Positions 1 through 9,893 of a stretch of 64,000 bases of DNA are shown in pieces. Each line of letters starts with the position of its first letter. The stretch's first letter is position 1. The stretch is from Schistocerca nitens (lineage: Eukaryota > Arthropoda > Insecta > Orthoptera > Acrididae), in NCBI RefSeq assembly GCF_023898315.1, contig NC_064625.1:101604269-101668268 (forward strand), read 5' to 3'. The notes beneath the pieces are model-generated. The model ran no database searches, was not told the origin of the DNA, and worked only from the letters and a program-made list of their open reading frames with translations. The position numbers and the translations under genes were made by a program.

Positions 1-247
1 ATACATAGCTAATTCCCATACATATTCAGAAGTTTCGAAGCATTGCCAGTTTCGCTAGTTTTAGTATAAAATCTGAAGAATATATGAAATGCTGGAAGTA
101 TAACACCAACCACTCCAAGATTATAAAACATTTAGAATAATACAGTCATCATCCCATAAACATCGAGCAAGACATGAAATACAACACAATAAATAATCAC
201 ATTAAGTATCTCGTACCAACTACACCGCATTAGAGACCCTGACGTCC
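1..247. other. AT-rich flank, nothing recognised
   Basis: AT-rich sequence without a sustained reading frame or a repeat that I recognise. Confidence 0.4.
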
Positions 248-693
248 GCCCCGGTAGCTGAGTGGTCTGCGCGACAGAATGTCAACCCTAAGGGCCCGGG
301 TTCGATTCCCGGCTGGGTCGGAGATTTTCTCCACTCAGTGACTGGGTGCTGTGTTGTCCTAAACATCATCATTTCATCTCAATCGACGCGCAAGTCGATG
401 AAGTGGCGTCAAATCGAAAGACTTGCACCCAGGCGGGCCTGGTGACCGAGCGGTTCTAGGCGCTTCAGTCTGGAACCGCGCGACCGCTACGGTCGCAGAT
501 TCGAATCCTGCCTCGGGTATGGATGTGTGTGATGTCCTCAGGTTAGTTAGGTTTAAGTAGTTCTAAGTTCTAGGGAACTGATGACCTGAGATGTTAAGTC
601 CCATAGTGGTCAGAGCCATTTGAACCACTTGGACTTGCACCCGGCGAACGGTCTACCCGACGGGAGGCCCTAGTGACACGACATTTACATTTA
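248..693 (+). mobile_element. SINE-B, tRNA-headed, split by SINE-A
   Basis: The left part (248-430) starts with a tRNA-like head whose B box reads GGTTCGATTCCC at about 299-310, followed by a SINE body. The element breaks at 430 and resumes at 643 with CGGCGAACGGTCTACC, ending near 693 in an ATTTACATTT tail. The split is an insertion of SINE-A, so SINE-B is the older element. It is transcribed by RNA polymerase III if alive and has no protein. Its 3' body differs from that of SINE-A. Confidence 0.75.
431..631 (+). mobile_element. SINE-A copy inside SINE-B
   Basis: A tRNA-like head (A box near 442-452, B box GATTCGAATCC near 499-509) is followed by the common SINE-A body ending CAGAGCCATTTGAACCA. 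An exact 11-bp target duplication GACTTGCACCC lies at 420-430 and 632-642, which fixes both ends and shows LINE-type insertion into SINE-B. Confidence 0.92.
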
Positions 694-776
694 CTGAACC
701 TGGCAAAATATCTGAGACGCACACATATGCAGACAGTTGCGCACCCCTCACATCCGCCTCTCCGCCACGGTCCCCA

Positions 777-791
777 AGCGCGCGCGCGCAC

Positions 792-838
<47 letters not shown>
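777..838. repeat. (CG)n/(AC)n microsatellite
   Basis: A short CG run passes into about 25 AC units. Apparent reading frames here (Cys-Val or Thr-His runs) are artefacts of the dinucleotide repeat. Confidence 0.97.
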
Positions 839-839
<1 letters not shown>

Positions 840-1151
840 TAGAACTTTCGACGACTATAGAGTGCGAAATATATCCCACAGATGGTAGCACTTCATAGCA
901 TAAACAAGATAATGTGGCGGAAGACGGTGTGTGCAGTTTGTGTCCTGTGCTGATTATTTAGAACAATGCGTAAACTCACAGTAACTAGTAAAACATACGC
1001 TGAAGCGCCAAAGAAACTGGTACAGGCACGCGTATTCAAATACAGAGATATTTAAAAAGTCAAAATACGGCGCTACATAAGACAACAAGTGTCTTCGCGC
1101 AGTTGTTACATCGGTTACTCCTGCTACAATGGCAGGATATCAAGATTTACG

Positions 1152-1761
1152 AGCCGGCCGCTCCGGTCGAGCGGTTCTAGGCGCTTCAGTCCGGAACCGC
1201 GCTGTTGCTACGGTCGCAGGTTCGAATCCTGCCTCGGGCATGGATGTGTGTGATGTCCTTAGGTTAGTTAGGTTTAAGTAGTTCTAAGTCTAGGGGACTG
1301 ATGACCTCAGATGTTAAGTCGCATAGTGCTTAGAGCCATTTGATTTTACCCTCGGGCATGGGTGTGTGCGTGTGTGTTATTCTTAGCATAAGTTAGTTTA
1401 AGTAGTGTGTAAGTTTATGGACCGATGATGAGCTATCGGTATGCATGCAACAGCGTGCGCTGCCTAATATGGTCAAAAACGACGCTCGTAAAAACAATAT
1501 TCTTCCCGGGCTCATAGCTCGGGTTCTATTGGTGATGGAGAGGTAGGGTCAAGTGTTTTGGATAGCCTTTGGGCTAGGGACCATTCGTATACCCAAGAGA
1601 ATAATCGCCTTATTGTAACTATCCTACGGTAAATGGTCAAGGTATGAACATTTCATACTTCCTCCTACTTAGGCAAATGCAGAAAACAGGTTGGTTCTTT
1701 TTGCATTAAATGTGGTCTACCGTGGCTCTCATGGTGCTCTGGGGCTACCTTTAATTCAACC
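1152..1761 (+). mobile_element. Composite retroposed unit: SINE-A + SINE-A2 tail + 3' flank
   Basis: A 13-bp duplication ATCAAGATTTACG at 1139-1151 and 1762-1774 brackets 610 bp. Inside are a SINE-A copy (1152 to about 1345), a second SINE tail of the A2 subfamily (about 1349-1424), and about 336 bp that match no other repeat here. The single duplication around all three parts implies one insertion event. It may be a SINE transcript that read through into downstream DNA. It sits in the 5' part of TcA-1. Confidence 0.7.
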
Positions 1762-1787
1762 ATCAAGATTTACGTGAGTTTGAACGT

Positions 1788-2813
1788 GGTGTTATAGTCG
1801 GTGAACGAGCGGTGGGGCACAGCATCTACAAGGTAGCGATGAAACGAGGATTATCCCGTACAACCATTTCACAACTCTGCCGTAAATATCAGGAGTCCGG
1901 TAAAACATCAAATCTCCGACATCGCTGCGGCAGGAAAAAATTCTGCAACAACGGGATCAACGACGACTGGAGAGAATCGTTCAACGTGACAGAAGTGCAA
2001 CCATATCGCAAATTGCTGAAGATTTCAATGCTCGGCCATCAACACGTGCCAGCTTGCGAACCATTCAACGAAACAATATCGATATGGTCTTTCGGAGCGT
2101 AAGGCCCACTCGTGTACCCTTGATGACTGCACGACACAAAGCTATACGCCTAGCCTGGGCCCGTCAACGGCCGGCCTCGGTGGCCGAGCGGTTCTAGGCG
2201 CTCCAGTCCGGAGCCGCGCTGCTGCTACGGTCGCAGGTTCGAATCCTGCCTCGGGCGTCGGTGTGTGTGATGTCCTTAGGTTAGTTAGGTTTAAGTAGTT
2301 CTAAGTTCTAGGGGACTGATGACCACAGCAGTTGAGTCCCATAGTGCTCAGAGCCATTTGAACCATTTTTGGGCCCGTCAACACCGACATTGGACTGTTG
2401 ATGACTGGAAACATGTTGCCTGAGCGGACGAGTGTTATTTCAAATTCTATTGAGCGGATGGACGCGTACGGGTATGGACACAATCTCACGAATCCATGGA
2501 CCCAGTATTTCAGCAGGGGATCGTTAAAGATGGTGGAGGCTCTGTAAAGGTGTGGAGGATGTGTAGTTGGAGTGATATGGAAGCCGTGGTACGTCTAGTT
2601 ACGATTGCGACAGGTGACACATACGTAGGCATCATTGTGTCCATTGCGCATTCCGATGGACTTGGGGAATTCCAACTGGACAATGCGACATCTCACACGT
2701 CCAAAATTGCTTCTGAGGGGCTCCAGGAACACTCTTCTGAGTTTAAACACTTCCCCTGGCCTCCAAACTCCCCAGACGTGAACATTATTGAGCATATCTG
2801 GGATGCCGTGTAA
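1788..2813 (+). pseudogene. TcA-1 transposase pseudogene
   Basis: Tc1-family transposases bind the inverted ends with an N-terminal paired-like helix-turn-helix region and cut with a DDE domain. The region 1812-2102 reads as the DNA-binding part (SIYKVAMKRGLSRTTISQLCRKYQESGK). The region 2496-2813 reads as the catalytic part, including QLDNATSH, normally QQDNATPH, and SPDVNIIEHIWD. A SINE-A at 2170-2370 splits the gene, and frameshifts and stop codons lie between the parts. A full-length member would be about 340 residues. This copy cannot give an active enzyme. Confidence 0.82.
2170..2370 (+). mobile_element. SINE-A copy in TcA-1
   Basis: Complete SINE-A with head, body and CCATTTTT end. 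The 12-bp duplication GGGCCCGTCAAC lies at 2158-2169 and 2371-2382 and interrupts the TcA-1 transposase remnant. Confidence 0.93.
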
Positions 2814-3034
2814 GGTGCTGTTCAGAAGAGATTTTCACCACGTCATACTCTTACCGATTTATGGACAGTCCTGCAGGATTCATGGTGGCAGTTCCCTACA
2901 GCACTACTTCAGAGAGTGGGGCTCTACACGATTTTAGGAGGCGTACCAGTTTCTTTGGCTCTTCACTATACACTACTGGCCATTAAAATTGCTACAACAA
3001 GAAGAAATGCAGATGATAAACGGGTATTCATTGG

Positions 3035-3157
3035 ACAAATATATACATGGTGTAAAAAAGATCTGAAGATGGTCGTCACAGACTGAAACCGGTCATCGTC
3101 TAAAGAATTCATTTGTGATCAGAGACTGGAATAAAAAAAGCATTTTAAATATATTAT
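3035..3157 (+). repeat. Insertion with GAAGATG-hairpin-GAAAC motif
   Basis: This stretch is absent from the other two TcB copies. It contains CTGAAGATGGTCGTCACA followed by GACTGAAACCGGTC, then an A-rich end with AATAAA. It is one of about ten motif occurrences in the window. Confidence 0.55.
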
Positions 3158-3210
3158 ACTAGAACTGACATTACATTTTCACCCAATCTGGGTGCACACA
3201 TCCTGAGAAA

Positions 3211-4252
3211 TCAGTACCCAGAACGACCACCTCTGGCCGTAATAACGGCCTTGATACGCCCGGGCATTGAGTCAAACAGAGCTTGGATGGCGTGTACAGG
3301 TACAGCTGCCCATGCAGCTTCAACACGATACCACAGATCATCAAGAGTAGTGACTGGCGTATTGTGACGAGCCAGTTGCTCGACCACCATTGACCAGACG
3401 TTTTCAGTTGGTGAGAGATCTGGAGAATGTGTTGGCCAGGACAGCAGTCGAACATTTTCTGTATCCAGAAAGGCCCGTATAGGACCTGCAACATGCGGTC
3501 GTGCATTATCCTGCTGAAATGTAGGGTTTCGCAGGGATCGAATGAAGTGTAGAGCCACGGCTGTTAACACATCTGAAATGTAACGTCCACTGTTCAAAGC
3601 GCCGTCAATGCGAACGCGGGGTGACCGAGACGTGTAACCAATGGCACCCCATACCATGACGCTGGGTGATACGCCAGTATGGCTATGACGAATACACGCT
3701 TCCAATGTGCCTTCACCGCGAGTCGCCAAACACGGATGCGACCATCGTGATGCTGTAAACAGAACCTGGATTCATCGAGAAAATGACGTTTTGCCATTCG
3801 TGCGCCCAGGTTCGTCGTTGAGTACACCATCGCAGGCGCTTTTGTCTGTCATGCAGCGTCAAGGGTAACCGGAGACATATTCTCCAAGCTGATAGTCCAT
3901 GCTGCTTCAAACGTCGTCGAACTGTTCGTGCAGATGGTTGTTGTCTTGCAAACGTCCCCATCTGTTGACTCAGGGATCGAGACGTGGCTGCCCGATCCGT
4001 TACAGCCATGCGGATAAGATGCCTGTCATCTAGACTGCTAGTGATACGAGGCCGTTGCGTTCCAGCACGGCGTTCCGTATTACCCTCCTGAACCCACCGA
4101 TTCCATATTCTGCTAACAGTCATTGGTTCTCGACCAACCCGAGCAGCAATGTCGCGATACGATAAACCGCAGTCGCGATAGGCTTCAATCCGACTTGTAT
4201 CTAACTCGGAAACGTGATGGTACGCATTTCTCCTCCTTACACGATGCAGCAC
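3211..4252 (-). pseudogene. TcB-1 transposase, DD34E, frameshifted
   Basis: Cut-and-paste transposase of the Tc1 group. The N-terminal half (4252 down to about 3790) has a helix-turn-helix region with RDIAARVGREPMTVSRIWNRW and a second DNA-binding part. The catalytic half carries FLDESRFCLQHHDGRIRVW, QQDNARPHVAG and HSPDLSPTENVW. There are 34 residues between the second Asp and the Glu, as in Tc1. The reading frame shifts near 3790 and again near 3722, and the first catalytic motif is altered (FLDES instead of FTDES). About 345 residues would be expected. The gene is dead but young enough to be nearly complete. Confidence 0.88.
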
Positions 4253-4482
4253 AACAATGTTTCACCAGGCAATGACGGTCAACTGCTGTTTGTGTATGAG
4301 AAATCGGTTGGAAACTTTCCTCATGTCAGCACGTTGTAGGTGTCGCCACCGGCGCCAACCTTGTGTGAATCCTCTGAAAAGCTAATCATTTGCATATCAG
4401 AGCATCTTCTTCCTGTCGGTTAAATTTCGCGTCTGTAGCACGTCATCTTCGTGGTGTAGCTATTTTGATGGCCAGTAGTGTA

Positions 4483-5481
4483 CATTGAGCACAGACTGCC
4501 TAGGTCAGAGCAATTTGCAACATATATGTACAATAGCAGAATGTGCAAGCTGAAAGTGCTGCATACAAGTGAAAATGTACTCGTATTTCAGGCCTCTGAT
4601 GATGCCGTAAGATATTGAAATGAAACGCATCTGGTAAAAGGAATACTGCCTTTACTCAGTTGCAAACAAACGGTTCTAACCGAAATATCAGTAATTCTAT
4701 GTTAACAGCAAATGAGGATTAGCAGAACAACAATATTAATAAAGTATGTCGTTTTTACGGCTGTGGCCGTCTTTGGACTGGTCTTCCATTGTCTGGAGAC
4801 GACCACTGGCCGGTCGAAACTCTTCAAGGCACTGCGTAATACTCCTGTGACTACGTCGTAAAGAAATAGAAGAACAAAATCAGTCAATCACCTAATTTCC
4901 AAGACAGCATGTAATTTTTTTCCAAATTCTCTTTGTACTTGCAACTACTGTCCTAGTTGTAACCTCCTTTAGTTTTAGATTATGTCTTGAAAGTATTGTT
5001 TGCACATGATTTTCCTTTCCACCCGAATGAGTTCGCCTCTCTGGTAAGTTTCTTAAAACTGATCACTGTCTTCTATTTTAAATAGTAAACACGATTTCCA
5101 TGTACAGTTTGGAAGACACATTGATCACATTCCGTTTTTACATTTTATTACAATTGTGAACTTTTAAAGCAGGTTGAAACGTAACAGTCTCATTGAAACC
5201 CATTTAAACCCGTAAATTTTAACCATAAACAGTAATCTATGTCATAGTGGTATATGGAAATATGTACTTGTGGAAATGTTAGGAAGAAAATAATAATGGA
5301 ATATTAATTACACTAATGTGTAGAAGCTCTGTAAATGAAGGAAACATTTTCCATGAAGGGAACCTCTAGTAATTAATAAAAAATGTAAATGCATTACTGT
5401 AATTACATATTCGAGAAGTTATTCTCGAATAAAATAACAGACATGTACTAATATCGTAGTGTACTAGCTGTTCTGGAGTAA
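4483..5481. other. Unassigned, AT-rich; one hairpin-motif relic
   Basis: No reading frame of note. Around 4592-4640 a CTGATGATG...GAAACGCATCTGG string resembles the recurring motif described in the findings. The rest shows nothing that I recognise. Confidence 0.4.
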
Positions 5482-5683
5482 GCCTGCCGGTGTGGCCGAG
5501 CGGTTCTGGGCGCTTCAGTCTGGAACCGAGCTACCGCTACGGACGCAGGTTCGAATCCTGCCTCGGGCATGGATGTGTGTGATGTCCTTAGATTAGTTAG
5601 GTTTAAGTAGTTCTAAGTCTAGGGGACTGATGACCTCAGATGTTAAGTCCCATAGTGCTCAGAGCCATTTGAACCATTTTTTT
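5482..5683 (+). mobile_element. SINE-A copy
   Basis: Complete copy with tRNA-like head and T-rich end. The 11-bp duplication TTCTGGAGTAA lies at 5471-5481 and 5684-5694. Confidence 0.94.
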
Positions 5684-5930
5684 TTCTGGAGTAAACATAC
5701 GTTTATATATGTATTTTCAGTTTTTATATGTCGATTTTAGTTGTTAATTAATCAAAAAATGATTCTAAACAATGCGAAGGATTGTTCGGGATTGTTAAGA
5801 AAATATAAATATTTACAGCCATGTTGGCAAAGGGGTCAGTACTTTGAGTGTATTTGGACAGAAAGCATGTAGCTTGTTGACCATGATTTATTTCATTATT
5901 GTAAGTATGTTACAACTTATTTCAGATTTG

Positions 5931-6251
5931 AAACTTCCTTGCAGATTAAAACTGTGTGCCCGACCGAGACTCGGGACCTTTGCCCTTCGCGGGCAAGTGC
6001 TCTACCATCTGAGCTACCGAAGCACGACTCACGCCCGGTACTCACAGCTTTACTTCTGCCAGTACCTCGTCTCCTACCTTCCAAACTTTACAGAAGCTCT
6101 CCTGGGAACCATGCAGAAGTAGCACTCCTGAAAGAAAGGATACTGCGGAGACATGGCTTAGCCACAGCCTGGGGGATGTTTCCAGAATGAGATTTTTACT
6201 CTGCAGGAAGTTTCATATCAGCGCACACTCCGCTGCAGAGTGAAAATCTCA
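5931..6251 (-). mobile_element. SINE-C, tRNA-like, about 320 bp
   Basis: On the minus strand a tRNA-like block (GTAGCTCAGATGGTAGAGCA, then a B-box-like region) is followed by ACACAGTTTTAATCTGC and AAGTTTC. The rest of the unit ends in short inverted GAGATTTT/AAAATCTC blocks. A 14-bp duplication TTATTTCAGATTTG lies at 5917-5930 and 6252-6265. Partial copies occur at 29810, 55294 and 61168. Confidence 0.88.
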
Positions 6252-6265
6252 TTATTTCAGATTTG

Positions 6266-7054
6266 TCAAGATGCTTTTATTTACTTTGAGACTGTAATAA
6301 ATATTCAGCTGAAACACTATACTGGATTAATTATTTAAATAACTTTATAGTTTTTTTTACAGTCCCTGTATTCCAGGACTTCTGCTGCGAAAGACTGCCA
6401 GCTACGATGAGTAAATTAACGCATAGTAACGTTTTAAGGTATGCCTCGTCATACTTTGAAGCACGTATTTTCCACAAATATGTCAGTAATACATTCTATG
6501 AAGGCCTTTTCTATCATTTTAATATGTAGAAAATCCATCAGTTGTGTCTTTTTCCCATGTTTTGCTGCAGATGTGAAGATGATCAGCGCTCACCGAAACC
6601 GATAGTCTAACGCCCTCACAATTTTGTGTTCATAGACGGAAACAAAATAAATTTATGGTACACTTTCTGATCCGCTGTTCTTTTCGCAACTATGTCGCAG
6701 CTTGTGAAAGTTTTAAACGCTTTGGTGAGAAGTGGTGTCATTGTCGGCTGCCCACCGCCGTTGTGAGAAGTCGCCCGGTTTCTGGCTTGCATGTGTGAAA
6801 CTGTTTGTCACGCACCATATCAGTTTACTGTTTTACACAGAGCTGTGTTGTTGGCGTTTGCTTTATTTTTTGGGGTGGTTGCCCTGAGCGGCTCGCTGTA
6901 GTCCACAATTTACACGCCGTAGCAGCTTTGCAACATCCAACAGTGATTGCCTGTACGAGCTACACTCTAGTATGCCCAGCGGGTAGCAAGCTTTCTCACG
7001 TTATTGGTGACAGAAATGCGTCTGAGCCCACAGGTCCGCGTAAAGGATTATTAT
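6266..7054. other. Unassigned; one hairpin-motif copy
   Basis: No gene recognised. A GTGAAGATGATCAGCGCTCA...CGAAACCGATAG string lies near 6573-6605, followed by an A-rich AATAAA-like end. The reading frames seen here are short and unlike any family that I know. Confidence 0.4.
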
Positions 7055-7215
7055 TTCATTCGTGGAGGTATGTTCCGTCTATGCAAGTACATGAAAGGCA
7101 GCTATGTTTATTGCCATAAGCGTTTCGCTTCTTTTATTTGTGAAGAATCTTCAGTGGCCTTTAATACACGTTTCTTTTTATACGATATAATAAATGTGTT
7201 ATGTAGTATTTACAA
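7055..7215 (+). repeat. Repeat family D, fragment
   Basis: Matches one end of the large inverted repeat at 37968-38375 and 39510-39935, including GCGTTTCGCTTCTTTTATTT and the hairpin motif read on the minus strand. It is cut off where the RTE fragment begins. Confidence 0.65.
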
Positions 7216-7228
7216 TATGTTTGTAGCC

Positions 7229-8094
7229 TATCCCCGATGTTATTCAGTCTGTATATTGAGCAAGCAGGAAAGGAAACAAAAGAAAAATTCGGAGTAGGAA
7301 TTAAAACCCATAGAGAAGAAATAAAAACTTTGAGGTTCGCCGATGACATTGTAATTCTGTCAGAGACAGCAAAGGACTTGCAAGAGCAGTTGAACTGAAT
7401 GGACAGTGTCTTGAAAGGAGGATATAAGATGAACATCAACAAAAGCAAAACGAGGATAATGGAATGTGATGCTGAGGGAATTAGATTAGGAAATGAGACA
7501 CTTAAAGTAGTAAAGGAGTTTTGCTATTTGGGGAGCAAAATAACTGATGATGGTCGAAGTAGAGAGGATATGAAATTTAGACTGGCAATGGCAAGGAAAG
7601 AGTTTCTGAAGAAGAGAAATTTGTTAACATCGAGTATAGAGCTGTCAGGAAATCGTTTCTGAAAGTATTTGTATGGAGTGTAACCATGTATGGAAGTGAA
7701 ACGTGGACGATAAATAGTTTAGACAAGAAGTGAATAGAAGCTTTCGAAATGTGGTGGTACAGAAGAATGCTGAAGAGTAGATGGATAGATCACATAACTA
7801 ACGAGGAGGTATTGAACAGAATCGGAGAGAAGAGAAATTTGTGGCACAACTTGACTAGAAGAAGGGATAGGTTGGTAGGGCATATTCTGAGCCTTCAAGG
7901 GATCACCAATTTAGTATTGGAGGGCAGCGTGGAGGGTAAAAATCGTAGAGGGAGACCAAGAGATGAATACACTAAGTAAATTCAGAAGGATGTAGGTTGC
8001 AGTAGATACTGGGAGATGAAGAAGATTGCACAGGATAGAGTAGCATGGAGAGCTGCATCAAACCAGTCTCAGGACTGAAGACCACAACAACAAC
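7229..8094 (+). pseudogene. RTE-1, 3' end of an RTE/BovB-type LINE
   Basis: Only the end of the reverse transcriptase and the C-terminal region remain. LRFADDIVILS (codons near 7332-7360) holds the catalytic Asp pair. It is followed by CYLGSKITDDGRSRED, WWYRRMLKSRWIDH and EGSVEGKNRRGRPRDEY, all typical of the RTE relatives of BovB. In-frame stop codons at about 7396 and 7731 and a frameshift near 7660 break it. It ends with CCAGTCTCAGGACTGAAGAC and a CAA-rich tail. A heavily 5'-truncated, inactive copy. Confidence 0.88.
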
Positions 8095-8425
8095 TCAAGA
8101 TGTTACAGTATGCTTCCCAAATAAAAGAAGGGAAGCGCGTAAGAGAATAAACAAAACTGCATTTCACTGAGTTGCATAGACGGAGTATATGGAAGGCATA
8201 TCAAAACCTGTAAACACATTTCCGTAAGCTGATCAGTCATGTTTTGAAGTCAGTTTTCACTCGCTTCTCCGTCCGTTACGAAAAAGTTCTTAAATTGCTC
8301 TAACTTTTTTTTTATACCAATTTAAAAACGACAGACGCTGTGGAGATTTACAAATGCATTTTGGCTGATCTTTACATGCAAGAATATTCAGTTAAAACAC
8401 ACACACACACATACACACACACACG

Positions 8426-8490
<65 letters not shown>

Positions 8491-8790
8491 GCACGCACCT
8501 TTTGTATTTGTTATCTGGTCCTGGAGATGCGTGCGACGTTCACGAAATTGACCGCAATTTTCATCAAATTTTTTTATTTATTAGTAGAAATCATGGACAA
8601 TAACTTCCTAAAGTTTCAATGAGGGAATCGCACGCTAAGTGCCTGAAAAATAGTTAAATTTTACGCGATTTTCCTGCGACGCCCATTTTTTTAAGCAACA
8701 CTTCAATATTTACAGTATCAGAGGGATAACAATCCCTACATTCACAAGATTTCCAGATTGTGACCTGTAAGTTGTCAAGCCCACTTACAG
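8095..8790. other. Unassigned, with a long (AC)n tract
   Basis: No gene is visible. It is AT-rich apart from the AC repeat at 8398-8497. Downstream coding-like sequence begins near 8806. Confidence 0.4.
8398..8497. repeat. (AC)n microsatellite
   Basis: About 45 AC units with a few G and T interruptions. Confidence 0.98.
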
Positions 8791-8805
8791 GTTTCTGGCC
8801 CGATC

Positions 8806-9161
8806 CTTAATTCTAAACGTGTTCATGGCAAAACCCATAATCCAGAACAGTCTCTGAAGGCACCCGTTTGGAAATGGTGCCATAAAACCACATTTTCATC
8901 TCCTATAGTTGTCAGAATTGCAACTGGTTTAATGATGGGAACGTAGGGAGGATGAAGGTATTAGCGAGAGTGGGCTTTAAGATAGGAAATTTTACTCAAG
9001 AAATCTTGAGAAAAATAGATTTACATATCATATCTGCAGCTGAAAAGTCAGTTGATGTCCTGGTAAAGAAAGAACGGGGAAAACAAGAAGCCAGTATAGG
9101 TGCCTTGAAGGGGAAGAGGGCCCTGAATACAAATATGGGGCGTTCTGAACGAGTGCCATAA
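8806..9161 (+). pseudogene. Possible C-terminal transposase fragment (Mutator/KDZ-like)
   Basis: The frame 8812-8943 reads HGKTHNPEQSLKAPVWKWCH and then TTFSSPIVVRIATGLMMG. A +1 shift leads into 8952-9161, which reads RVGFKIGNFTQEILRKIDLH and a Lys-rich end. This order (HN..ES..WK.CPK, a hydrophobic segment, G...G..T...L..ID, basic tail) resembles the C-terminal part of insect proteins annotated as Mutator-like or KDZ-type transposases, as I remember them. No catalytic part is visible. A chance open frame cannot be excluded, but the two frames join sensibly. Confidence 0.35.
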
Positions 9162-9893
9162 GAGAAAAACTTTAGGTTGAACTTCAAATTGCATTTCCTG
9201 AAAATTATGTTTTTTTTTAAGTTTATGTCCCTTTTTCTCAGAATCTGTGAAAAAGTAGAATTATGAAATGTTGTACACTAATTTCTGTAAACCCAACAAA
9301 CGTTATCTCGAGAGTAAATTTTGAAATTCTGAGTGTAATCTGAGAATTTTGCGTGAATTTTGTGTTATACTTACTGAATTACAATTAAAAAATTATTAAA
9401 ATTCTCCTGTTTGGTATATTCAGAAAGAGAGAGAATAGATTAAATACAGACAAATGTTATAGAAATATTTTTAGCAGTTTCTGAGAAAACATACAAATAT
9501 TATTTTTTGAAAATTAAATTTTTAAATTCCATAAATAGTTTAAAAATATATAATCCAAGGAACTTAACAGTAGAGGCGTTAATTTCATGTAAAGCATGGT
9601 ACAAAATTTAATTTCCGATTCTTCAAAATTGTGCATCTGGTGCATCTTTTAAATAACGTGTGTTTTCCATGAACGTTTCCCCATAACCATTGCACCGTCC
9701 ATCCGTACTCAATAGGCCAATGCAACCAGTGTAGAGTACTGTTCAAGTGTTTGGAGGCCTTACCAGGTAGGTAAAACAACAGACATCGAATAAATTCAGA
9801 TAAGCACAGGTCGGTATAGATAATGGTGGCTGTATAAGCCGACATTCATTTCCGACGATGTGATACCGCCTTATTATCCGTTATAAGCTGCAT
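9162..9893. other. Unassigned AT-rich sequence
   Basis: Very AT-rich with A and T runs and no recognised repeat or coding signal. It ends at the target site of RTE-2. Confidence 0.4.

Larger units (their letters stand above)
996..2970 (+). mobile_element. TcA-1, Tc1-like transposon, decayed
   Basis: The ends are inverted: TACGCTGAAGCGCCAAAG at 996 and the reverse complement of nearly the same sequence ending at 2970, both at TA. The element carries transposase remnants on the plus strand and is swollen by a retroposed unit (1152-1761) and a SINE-A (2170-2370). Four other TcA copies or ends occur in the window (13923, 27174, 35517 and 40554). Confidence 0.88.
2969..4482 (-). mobile_element. 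TcB-1, Tc1-like transposon
   Basis: About 27-bp inverted ends (TACACTACTGGCCATTAAAA at the left, its near reverse complement ending at 4482) lie at TA sites. The left TA is also the terminal TA of TcA-1, so TcB landed on the very end of TcA. A foreign segment of about 120 bp (3035-3157) sits just inside the left end. The transposase runs on the minus strand. Confidence 0.92.

Noticed and set aside
248..330. tRNA genes (also at 431, 1152, 2170, 5482, 15436, 51940, 60888 and others)
   Set aside because: A and B boxes are present but acceptor stems do not pair and SINE or LINE bodies follow, so these are tRNA-derived heads rather than functional tRNAs.
594..888. Open frames rich in Cys-Val or Thr-His over the AC tract
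   Set aside because: They are translations of a dinucleotide microsatellite and SINE sequence, present in several frames and on both strands.
5844..6190. Two overlapping frames of 83-92 codons
   Set aside because: They translate SINE-C antisense and its flank.
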